64,000 bases of DNA from Streptococcus infantis. GTDB taxonomy: Bacteria > Bacillota > Bacilli > Lactobacillales > Streptococcaceae. The position numbers and the translations under genes are program-made. The stretch lies in the NCBI RefSeq assembly GCF_021497965.1, contig NZ_CP046525.1, forward strand, positions 558,001 to 622,000, in the 5' to 3' direction. Below are positions 53,019 through 60,438 of this stretch, piece after piece (the stretch's first letter is position 1; each line of letters starts with the position of its first letter). The notes under the pieces are model-generated. The model had not been told where the DNA came from. It worked only from the letters and a program-made list of their open reading frames with translations, and ran no database searches.

Positions 53019-53254
53019 TAAAACTTGAATAATAGAAAAGCATATTCTTTGATTTAACAGTGTTTTTCTAAAAATTTTTGTTTAGAAATTGATTTTTTAT
53101 ACTTTATACAAATTCAGTGTATGTTGGATACAAAAATGGTAATAGTTTGAGTCTTCAATATAAATCTTTTTTATGGTGACCATAGAAAATATATATTAGT
53201 CAGAAAGAAAGAATAGTAGTAGAATGAGTAGCAAATAAAACAAAGGAGTTTCTT
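53019..53254 (+). other. Upstream region of the symporter gene
   Basis: About 236 AT-rich bases. Two dyads are visible: ATACA-(7)-TGTAT at 53106-53122 and TATGGT-G-ACCATA at 53172-53184. I cannot pick a reliable -35/-10 pair. AAAGGAG precedes the ATG. Confidence 0.4.
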
Positions 53255-54505
53255 ATGAAATTAGTTACGTTATGGTCAAAACTCTCACTAGGAATCCAAT
53301 TATTGGTGGCTTTGGTCTTAGGTGTTATCGCTGCGGTCATCTGGCCACAATTTGCAGGTTTTTATCAATTTTTAGGACAAGCCTTTATTAAATTGATCAA
53401 TATGGTTATCATTCCACTAATCTTCCCGACTATCGTTGTTGCAGTAGCCGGCGTTATCGGGAAAAAATCTTTCGGGAAAATCTTGACCAAGAGCTTGGTT
53501 TACTTTTTTGCCGTGACAACTGCTATTACGCTCTTGTTTGTATTTGCTAGTTACTATTTAGGATTTGGACAAGGTGTGAATATTGGTCAAACTGGTGGGA
53601 ACCTTGATGGTATCGCCAACAATGTAAAATTTAGCGAATTTCTCCTTGGTTTTATTCCATCAAATATTGTCAAATCTCTTTCAGACGGCGCCCTATTGCC
53701 GATTATCGTTTTTGCTATCTTTCTTGGTTACGGAATTGGTAACCTTAAGTCTGATAAATCTCAGAAAATCATCGAAGGTTTCCAAATCTGGATTGAAGCT
53801 ATTTATAAGATTGTTGCAGTGATTGTTAAACTATCACCGATTGGGATTTTTGGATTTATCGCCAAAGATGTTGCAACGACTGGTGTTGACAAGTTGATTG
53901 GGCTTGGTCAATTTGTAATCGGAACTTATTTGGCTTATGCTGTTTTGGTTCTCCTTATTTTCCCTTTGATTGCTGTCTTCTTTAAAGTACCGTATTTGTC
54001 AGCCTTTCGTGAAAATTGGAGTCTCTTGACTCTGGCCTTTGTTACTGGTAGTTCTAGTGTTGTCTTGCCATCACTTCTTAAAGATTTGAAAAAACAGGGG
54101 CATGACGAGCACACGATTGATTTAGTTGTTCCTTTAGGATATACTTTTAACTTAGAGGGAGCAGCAGTTTATTTCTCTGTAGCTACGATTTTTATCGCGC
54201 ATGCCTACGGCATTCAATTTTCTTTATCAAGTCTCTTGTTTACTGTTTTGCTTTTGACTTTGATTGGAAAAACTGCAGCAACTGTGCCATCAGGAGCTAT
54301 CGTGGTTCTACTAGCTGCAGCACCTCAGTTAGGCTTGCCAGTTGAAGGAGTAGCCTTAATCTTTGCAGTTGATTTCTTTGTCAATGCCGGCCGTACTATG
54401 ATCAATGTTTTGGGTCAAATCTTAACAGTTAGCGTTATTGAAAAAACAGAAGGATATATTTTAGAAGAAGAAAAAGAAAGCCAACTTTCAGTCAGCTTTT
54501 CTTAA
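53255..54505 (+). CDS. Dicarboxylate/amino acid:cation symporter (DAACS)
   Basis: A sodium- or proton-coupled symporter of 416 residues, of the glutamate/aspartate or C4-dicarboxylate (GltP/GltT) family. The family motifs are visible: SLLTLAFVTGSSSVVLPSLL (serine-rich loop), LVVPLGYTFNLEGAAVYFSVATIFIA and IFAVDFFVNAGRTMINVLGQ. Eight helices are expected. The substrate could be glutamate, aspartate, serine or a dicarboxylate. Only 14 bases separate it from the following ATP-grasp ligase gene, so the two form an operon. Confidence 0.9.
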   Translation: MKLVTLWSKLSLGIQLLVALVLGVIAAVIWPQFAGFYQFLGQAFIKLINMVIIPLIFPTIVVAVAGVIGKKSFGKILTKSLVYFFAVTTAITLLFVFASYYLGFGQGVNIGQTGGNLDGIANNVKFSEFLLGFIPSNIVKSLSDGALLPIIVFAIFLGYGIGNLKSDKSQKIIEGFQIWIEAIYKIVAVIVKLSPIGIFGFIAKDVATTGVDKLIGLGQFVIGTYLAYAVLVLLIFPLIAVFFKVPYLSAFRENWSLLTLAFVTGSSSVVLPSLLKDLKKQGHDEHTIDLVVPLGYTFNLEGAAVYFSVATIFIAHAYGIQFSLSSLLFTVLLLTLIGKTAATVPSGAIVVLLAAAPQLGLPVEGVALIFAVDFFVNAGRTMINVLGQILTVSVIEKTEGYILEEEKESQLSVSFS

Positions 54506-54519
54506 GGAGATTATAAGTA

Positions 54520-55461
54520 ATGAGTGAAGCAAAAGTATATGTGATTCATGAGAATCTTGAATGGACCCAGCATTTGGTCAAATGGTTGGAAGAACTAGAA
54601 GTCCCTTATGAACTGTGGGATTTGTCTAGTGGAGTTTTGGATCTGCAAAGTCCACCGCCACAGGGTATCTTCTACAATCGTATGTCTGCGTCTTCTCACA
54701 CAAGAGGACATCGCTATGCGCCAGAATTTACAGAGCAGGTGATTACTTGGTTAGAAGCACACGGACGCAAGGTTGTGAATGGAACTGGGGCTATCAACCT
54801 AGAAATCAGTAAAGTCAAACAATATTTGAAGTTAAACGAGTCTGGTATTGAGACTCCTGCGACAGTTGCAGTTTTAGGTCAAGAAAATATTATTGAAGCA
54901 GCCAGAAAATTGAACATCTATCCATTGATTACCAAGCACAATCGAGCAGGTAAGGGATTAGGGGTTCAACTCTTCCAAAATGAAGAAGAATTGGAAGCTT
55001 ATGTCAATAGTCCTCTCTTTGAACCATCAGTGGACGGGATTACCTTGTTACAAGCCTACATCAAACCAAGTGATGGACGCATCCGTCGTTCAGAGTTTAT
55101 CAATCAGAAGTTTCTCTATACTGTTTCAATCGATTCTTCAGATGGATTCCAACTTTGTCCAGCAGATGGTTGTCAAATTGGCAAGAGACCAGAACAACTA
55201 GAAACGTCTGAAAAATTCCAGATTACAGAACCTTTACCAGATTCTCGAAGAAAAGCTTATGAGAACTTCCTTAAGAATGCTCAGATTGAAGTTGCTGCTA
55301 TTGAATGGGTTCAGTCAGAGAGTGGTGATATTTATGTTTATGATGTAAATACCAACACAAACTACAATCCTACCGCAGAAAAAAATGCCAATATTTTTGC
55401 TCACCAACATTTGGCTCAATATCTAAAAACAGAATTGCAAGCCCTAACGAGTGGACAATAA
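54520..55461 (+). CDS. RimK-like ATP-grasp ligase
   Basis: A 313-residue ATP-grasp protein that should join an amino acid or similar carboxylate to an amine. The central domain shows YPLITKHNRAGKGLGVQLF (ATP-binding lysine and glycine loop), VDGITLLQAYIKPSDGRIRRSEFI, and the metal-binding VYDVNTNTNYNP. The family includes RimK-like and glutamate-ligating enzymes. AAGGAG precedes the ATG. Coupling to a glutamate-type symporter suggests a shared substrate, which is inference. A terminator follows at 55476-55507. Confidence 0.8.
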   Translation: MSEAKVYVIHENLEWTQHLVKWLEELEVPYELWDLSSGVLDLQSPPPQGIFYNRMSASSHTRGHRYAPEFTEQVITWLEAHGRKVVNGTGAINLEISKVKQYLKLNESGIETPATVAVLGQENIIEAARKLNIYPLITKHNRAGKGLGVQLFQNEEELEAYVNSPLFEPSVDGITLLQAYIKPSDGRIRRSEFINQKFLYTVSIDSSDGFQLCPADGCQIGKRPEQLETSEKFQITEPLPDSRRKAYENFLKNAQIEVAAIEWVQSESGDIYVYDVNTNTNYNPTAEKNANIFAHQHLAQYLKTELQALTSGQ

Positions 55462-55475
55462 AGTAGCAAATTCAA

Positions 55476-55507
55476 AAATCCCCCAGTAGAGAATGACTGG
55501 GGGATTT
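55476..55507. terminator. Terminator between the ligase and yihY genes
   Basis: AAATCCCCCAGT and ACTGGGGGATTT around AGAGAATG; it serves the plus-strand operon and perhaps the convergent yihY-type gene. Confidence 0.85.
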
Positions 55508-55539
55508 ATCTGTTTTCGTTACATATAGGTAGATGAAAA

Positions 55540-56403
55540 TTATTGATTGACCTTGAAGTCTGGATCCTTAAGGCTTTGAACACTGGCATTGATCACTGCA
55601 CCGACAATCAATAACTTGGCAATGATAATGAACCAAAACATCATGACAACAACGATGATGGAACTGAAAAACCGAACGTCGACAAGATAGTTGACATAGT
55701 TATTGAAATAAGCTGAAAAGATAGTTAACAATGAAATAAGAGTGACGAATACGAATAGACTTCCAGGAAGGACGTAACGAATACGACCGATTTTCACGTT
55801 TGGAAGTAAGTAATAAATCATGATGAGGATTGCAAAGAGGAATACATAAACTAAAGGATCTGTGAAATTTTGTAAGTAACTAAATAGGGAACTCTCAGAT
55901 TTCCAGTAATTTTTTAGGAAGTCTAGTAACATATGACCAAACATACTAAAGAAGAGAATGATGGCAAAGAGAATCTGTAATCCCAAACTAACTAGGATAC
56001 TCATCAGTTGATGAGAAATAAGACCTCTGTTCTTAGCGATTCCATAAGCTTTGTTAAAAGCCTTTTGGAGGAAATTCATGGATTTTGAGAAGGTCCAAAG
56101 GGCTGATATTACCGCAAAACTCAAGAGTCCAGCAGATGGTTGTGTCAGTACTTCGCGGGCAATCTTTGCTACTACATCATAGATTGTATCTGGTAAAAAT
56201 TCCTTCAGTGAAATCAGAAAATCAGAGATTGGAATCTGAAAATAGGGAAGGATATTGACCACTATCATGAGAAGTGGAAAGATTGAAATCAACCAATAAT
56301 AGGCCACAGCTACACTGGTTAATTCAATATCTGAAACACGATAGTAGTGTAAAAAAGCTTTTAATAAGGGCCTATTAGTTAGTTTTTTCCACAACTCTTT
56401 CAT
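55540..56403 (-). CDS. YihY/BrkB family membrane protein
   Basis: A 287-residue membrane protein with six helices and the family signature VAYYWLISIFPLLMIVVNI near residue 38. Family members were once called ribonuclease BN in error; the function is unknown, possibly lipid or envelope related. I start at the ATG at 56403 because GGAGG is eight bases upstream; a GTG start five codons earlier would cover that site. The antiporter gene lies upstream on the same strand with a 42-base gap. Confidence 0.85.
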   Translation of the reverse strand: MKELWKKLTNRPLLKAFLHYYRVSDIELTSVAVAYYWLISIFPLLMIVVNILPYFQIPISDFLISLKEFLPDTIYDVVAKIAREVLTQPSAGLLSFAVISALWTFSKSMNFLQKAFNKAYGIAKNRGLISHQLMSILVSLGLQILFAIILFFSMFGHMLLDFLKNYWKSESSLFSYLQNFTDPLVYVFLFAILIMIYYLLPNVKIGRIRYVLPGSLFVFVTLISLLTIFSAYFNNYVNYLVDVRFFSSIIVVVMMFWFIIIAKLLIVGAVINASVQSLKDPDFKVNQ

Positions 56404-56445
56404 TGCATAATCCTCCACAATAAAATCTCTCTTTTAACCTAAATC

Positions 56446-58500
56446 TTAATTTCGTCGAACCAACTCCATCATATCATAAGGTAGCGTGTTGGCTGATTCC
56501 TTTAAGGAATAAGTTTCTAGGTTGTTTACATTTTGTCGTAGTTTTTTAGCATACTGAGCTGAGATGAGTTTTTGTTTCTCGTACTCAAAGATGCATTTAC
56601 GTTCTAGATAATAACCTCTTAGCATTTCGTCGATATTATTGGGTTTAATACGATTGATAACGCGCTCCACAAAGGCTCCACTAGTAATATGACTGGTTTC
56701 ACGGAGACGAGATTCCTGCATAAAGCTAATTAGAGAACTCTTATAAATCCCTTTGAGGTTTTCCAAACTTTCGATGATGATTTCAGTGTTGGCTAGGTAG
56801 AGTTCTGCAATCTGGTCATAGTCAATGGCCAGAAGTCTTTGGGTTTCTTTGTTCTTCAAGGAACGGAGGGTTTTGCCAAATGTGAGCAACTCGTGTAGGA
56901 GAAAACGTACAATCCGAATAGAAACAAGGAAGTAGTAGGTTAGTCGAGAAGCAAAGTTTCGTTTAATATTTTTCTCCATGCTTTTCAGATAACGTTGGTA
57001 GACACGATATCCTCTTTCGCCGATTTTGCCTTCTTCGTAGGCCTGCTCCAAACCATCGCTCTCGATACTGAGAATCAATAGTTTCAGAGCTTCCCAGTCT
57101 TCCTGGATTTCCTTATTTTCCAGGCTGAGGATGAGGTTTTCAATCCGTCCATGATAATTATCGATCGCCGCATAGAGGGGAACCTTATTTTTGGTATTGT
57201 CCAAATCTTTCTCTAACTCCATGGCAACATCGTTTAAGATAGCGATGTGCATGAGCTGATCCTTAGATGGTTCTTGCTCTTCCGAAAGGTGTGGCAAAAC
57301 TACTAAACCAGTAAGAAAACTGACCAGGGTTACACCTGCGACGAGAAAAAGAAGGAGAGGATATTCTTGCTCTAGATTTGACGGTATCAAGAGGATAGTA
57401 GCAATAGAAACTGTTCCCTTAACTCCAGAAAATGTTAGAAGAAGCATATCTTTGACATACTTGTGGAGACTTTTTTGAAGTTTCTTAATACGCAAAGCGT
57501 AAAACCCATAAATCATTACAAAGCGGATGGCAAAGAGTAGGAAGGTTAAAAGAAAGACTGTGACGAGAAGAAGCACTTTGTTGTAAAAAGCACTATTCAG
57601 AATTGGCTCCGCAATCATCTCCAGTTCCATTCCCAACAGAACGAAGACAGAACCATTGAGCATAAAGGTTACAGTGTGCCAGACGGTTTCAGTCACAGTA
57701 TCAACCTGGGCTTCAAGAAGATTTATCTTTTTAAAACGACTCGCTTTTAAAATACCAGCAACAACGACTGCGATAATTCCAGAAACATGAATTCCTTCAG
57801 CGATGAAGAAGGTTAGAAGTGGTAAACTAAGATCTAGCAGCAGTTCACTGGCTATGTCAGTAGCACGGACACTTAGAAGAAAGGAGTGGAGGAATCGGTT
57901 GATTAAAGCCGTCATAAGACCAACTGCAAGCCCTCCAACGATAGAGATCGCCAGAGATATCCCTGCTTGAGTGATTGAAAAAGTTCCCGTTGTCCAAGCT
58001 ATGAGGGCTACACGAAAAGCAATTAGCCCAGAAGCGTCATTTAACAGGCCTTCTCCTTTTAAGATATTTGAAATGCGTTTTGGAAAGGTAAAACGTTCAG
58101 AAAGGGAAGCAAAAGCAACGAGATCTGTAGGACCAAGTGCAGCACCGACTGCGACGCAGGCAGCTAATGGCAAGCCAATCCAAAGGACATGGGCAAGGCC
58201 TCCCATACTCAATGTTGATACAAAGATAACAGGGAAAATAAGGTAGAGAACAATTTTCCAGTGCTTTAGAATAGAGGTTACATCTGCCTCTTGAGCCTCG
58301 CGAAAGAGGAGAGGACCAATCACTAAAGCTAGAAACAATTCAGTGTCTAAGTGATACTGGTTATTCGGTAAGCACAGACCAATCCCGATACCCAGCAAAA
58401 TCTGAATCAGGGGCATGGGTAAAAAGGGAAGCAGTTTATTGGTCGTACTAGAAACAATTAGAACAAGTAAAAATATCAAGAGATAAAAAAGTAAATCCAT
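56446..58500 (-). CDS. Sodium/proton antiporter (CPA1, NhaP type)
   Basis: A cation/proton antiporter of 684 residues. About 12 helices occupy residues 1-400, with the ion-binding motif in ALGPTDLVAFASL and the NDASG motif in GEGLLNDASGLIAFRVAL. The remaining 280 residues are a cytoplasmic domain rich in charged helices. Together they suggest pH and sodium homeostasis. GGAGG precedes the ATG, with a 12-base gap from the upstream 84-residue gene. Confidence 0.92.
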   Translation of the reverse strand: MDLLFYLLIFLLVLIVSSTTNKLLPFLPMPLIQILLGIGIGLCLPNNQYHLDTELFLALVIGPLLFREAQEADVTSILKHWKIVLYLIFPVIFVSTLSMGGLAHVLWIGLPLAACVAVGAALGPTDLVAFASLSERFTFPKRISNILKGEGLLNDASGLIAFRVALIAWTTGTFSITQAGISLAISIVGGLAVGLMTALINRFLHSFLLSVRATDIASELLLDLSLPLLTFFIAEGIHVSGIIAVVVAGILKASRFKKINLLEAQVDTVTETVWHTVTFMLNGSVFVLLGMELEMIAEPILNSAFYNKVLLLVTVFLLTFLLFAIRFVMIYGFYALRIKKLQKSLHKYVKDMLLLTFSGVKGTVSIATILLIPSNLEQEYPLLLFLVAGVTLVSFLTGLVVLPHLSEEQEPSKDQLMHIAILNDVAMELEKDLDNTKNKVPLYAAIDNYHGRIENLILSLENKEIQEDWEALKLLILSIESDGLEQAYEEGKIGERGYRVYQRYLKSMEKNIKRNFASRLTYYFLVSIRIVRFLLHELLTFGKTLRSLKNKETQRLLAIDYDQIAELYLANTEIIIESLENLKGIYKSSLISFMQESRLRETSHITSGAFVERVINRIKPNNIDEMLRGYYLERKCIFEYEKQKLISAQYAKKLRQNVNNLETYSLKESANTLPYDMMELVRRN

Positions 58501-58511
58501 CTTCTACCTCC

Positions 58512-58766
58512 TTATTTTTGTTTTCGACAAGCTTCAAAAAGTTCCTTTTGTTCTTGGATTTTTTGATCAATCTTCGAGCAATCCTTGTGCTCGATTTTCT
58601 TTTGACAACGCTCCATTTCAAGTGTGATCATTTTTTTCTTGATTTTTAGCATCTTTTTGCTCATATGAGCTTCATCTAACATACCAACTGCACGTTCATG
58701 TTGGGTTGATTCAACGAATTTGTGGCGAAGTCCTTCTATTTTATCTCGTAGGTATTGTTTATCCAT
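58512..58766 (-). CDS. Hypothetical small helical protein
   Basis: An 84-residue charged protein, Lys/Glu/Gln-rich and probably helical (KKMLKIKKKMITLEMERCQKKIEHKDCSKI). Three cysteines (CQKK, DCSK and EACRKQ) lie in the C-terminal half and are worth noting for metal or disulfide chemistry. No family is recognised. AAAGG precedes the ATG. It overlaps mnmM by eight bases (58759-58766) and is 12 bases ahead of the antiporter gene. Confidence 0.65.
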   Translation of the reverse strand: MDKQYLRDKIEGLRHKFVESTQHERAVGMLDEAHMSKKMLKIKKKMITLEMERCQKKIEHKDCSKIDQKIQEQKELFEACRKQK

Positions 58767-59316
58767 GGCGATACCTTTCTAATTTTTCAATCATAACTAA
58801 AAATGGTGGATTGTTGATTTGGTTGAGGGTACGATAGATTGTAGCAGTGTATTCTTGTTGTGGCAACTGACTGACAAAATCTAAGACAGCATCTCGCTCT
58901 ATATCTCCGCCTTCATGCCCGTAGTATATCATAATGGCTATCCGTCCGCCCTTAACGAGCACCTGACAGAGTTTTTCTAGTGCCTCAATGGTTGTCTGAG
59001 GTTGAGTGATAATGCTTTTATCTGCAGAAGGCAGATAACCTAGATTGAAGATGGCTGCCTTGACTTCTGTCACAAATTGATCCACAGTCTCATGACCCTG
59101 CAAGATTAATTCTGCATTGGACAAACCTGCTTCTTGGAGACGTTGACTTGTTTTTTCCAGAGCTTGTTCTTGGATGTCAAAAGCATAGACTTGTTTAGCC
59201 AATTTGGCAAGAAAAAGTGTATCGTAGCCATTTCCCATGGTCGCATCTACAACAACATCATCTTTTGTGATGACTTGGGCAAGAAAATCATGCGCCAATT
59301 CAAGTGGTCTTTTCAT
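58759..59316 (-). CDS. mnmM: tRNA wobble-uridine methyltransferase MnmM (YtqB family)
   Basis: A 185-residue class I SAM methyltransferase, matching YtqB. The SAM loop is VVDATMGNGYDTLFLAKL, with the acidic residue in VYAFDIQEQAL and the late motif FNLGYLPSADKSI. The family was earlier annotated as an rRNA methylase and is now linked to the last step of mnm5(s2)U synthesis at tRNA wobble position 34. It overlaps mnmL by 17 bases, and the two act in sequence, which supports the call. AGGAG precedes the ATG. Confidence 0.85.
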   Translation of the reverse strand: MKRPLELAHDFLAQVITKDDVVVDATMGNGYDTLFLAKLAKQVYAFDIQEQALEKTSQRLQEAGLSNAELILQGHETVDQFVTEVKAAIFNLGYLPSADKSIITQPQTTIEALEKLCQVLVKGGRIAIMIYYGHEGGDIERDAVLDFVSQLPQQEYTATIYRTLNQINNPPFLVMIEKLERYRHG

Positions 59317-60247
59317 TCATAAACTCCTGTTTCACAGCCTTGCATCCTTGGACACTACCTCGACGCCTCATTTCAGCTTCAATGCTATTTAGAACTTCCC
59401 ATTTGTTGAGACTCCACATAGGACCAATCAGCATGTCTCTAGGTGCATCACCCGTAATCCTATGGATGACCATATGTTTGGGAATAATTTCTAGTTGGTC
59501 ACAGATAACTTTCACATAGTCATCTTGACTCATAAGCTGCAGTCTACCCTCGTGATAATCACGTTGCATCCGAGTATTTGTCATAAGGTGAAGTAGGTGA
59601 AGTTTAATCCCTTGAATATCATTATCAGTCACACAGCGACGAACATTTTCAACCATCATCTCATGGGTTTCACCTGGCAAACCATTAATCAAGTGAGCAA
59701 CAATCTCAATCTTAGGATATTTTCTTAAGCGTTTGACAGTCTCCACGTAGAGTTCATAGGAGTGGGCACGGTTAATCAATTCAGAAGTTTCTTCATAAGT
59801 AGTTTGTAAGCCTAACTCTACAGTAACATGCATTCGCTCTGATAGCTCTGCTAAGTATTCAATCGTTTCATCAGGAAGACAGTCAGGTCGAGTACCGATA
59901 TTGATACCGACAACACCTGGTTCATTGATGGCTTGCTCATAACGCTCGCGAATGACTTCTAATTTTTCATGAGTATTGGTGAAATTCTGAAAATAAACCA
60001 AATACTTTTTGACATCAGGCCATTTACGATGCATAAAGTCAATCTCTTTATAGAATTGCTCTCGAATCGGAGCATCAGGAGCAACGATTGCATCTCCAGA
60101 ACCAGAAACCGTACAAAAAGTACATCCTCCATGGGCTACTGTACCATCACGGTTGGGACAATCAAATCCAGCATCTATTGGAACTTTAAATGTCTTTTCT
60201 CCAAATAAATTTCGATAATAATCATTCAAGGTATTATAGGATTTCAT
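59300..60247 (-). CDS. mnmL: Radical SAM enzyme MnmL (YtqA/YhcC family)
   Basis: A 315-residue radical SAM protein predicted to act on cmnm5(s2)U of tRNA, ahead of MnmM. The iron-sulfur cysteines form an unusual spacing, C-x11-C-x2-C in FDCPNRDGTVAHGGCTFC, which marks the TIGR01212/YhcC group. Later segments VGINIGTRPDCLPDE and GIKLHLLHLMTNTRM are typical. The chosen ATG (60247) has no ribosome-binding site; transcription is expected one base before it (see findings). A frame extension of eight codons runs through the -10 box and is rejected. Confidence 0.85.
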   Translation of the reverse strand: MKSYNTLNDYYRNLFGEKTFKVPIDAGFDCPNRDGTVAHGGCTFCTVSGSGDAIVAPDAPIREQFYKEIDFMHRKWPDVKKYLVYFQNFTNTHEKLEVIRERYEQAINEPGVVGINIGTRPDCLPDETIEYLAELSERMHVTVELGLQTTYEETSELINRAHSYELYVETVKRLRKYPKIEIVAHLINGLPGETHEMMVENVRRCVTDNDIQGIKLHLLHLMTNTRMQRDYHEGRLQLMSQDDYVKVICDQLEIIPKHMVIHRITGDAPRDMLIGPMWSLNKWEVLNSIEAEMRRRGSVQGCKAVKQEFMNEKTT

Positions 60248-60254
60248 AGCTAAT

Positions 60255-60283
60255 ATTATAACAGAAATCACTCACAAACTCAA
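60255..60283 (-). promoter_or_regulatory. mnmL promoter, predicted leaderless
   Basis: On the minus strand TTGAGT (60283-60278), 17-base spacer, TATAAT (60260-60255), with TGT before the -10. Transcription should begin at about 60248. Confidence 0.65.
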
Positions 60284-60346
60284 AATCGGTAAACCTTTGA
60301 AGATTTGTTAAAAAGTTTGAACATCAAAAAAAAATAAAAAAAATCC

Positions 60347-60374
60347 TTTACAAAAAAATTTAAAGTGGTATAAT
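60347..60374 (+). promoter_or_regulatory. ptsG promoter
   Basis: TTTACA (60347-60352), 16-base spacer, TATAAT (60369-60374). Transcription should begin near 60381. Confidence 0.65.
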
Positions 60375-60389
60375 AGAGGTGTTGACAGT

Positions 60390-60414
60390 GCAAACGTTTT
60401 CGTAAAACGTTTGC
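60390..60414. promoter_or_regulatory. Perfect dyad in the ptsG leader, cre-like
   Basis: Arms GCAAACGTTTT and AAAACGTTTGC around CGT. It lies just after the predicted start of transcription. The arm TGCAAACGTTTTCG agrees with the CcpA cre consensus at 12 of 14 positions. Confidence 0.6.
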
Positions 60415-60438
60415 CGAATAAATATAAAGGAGATTTGA

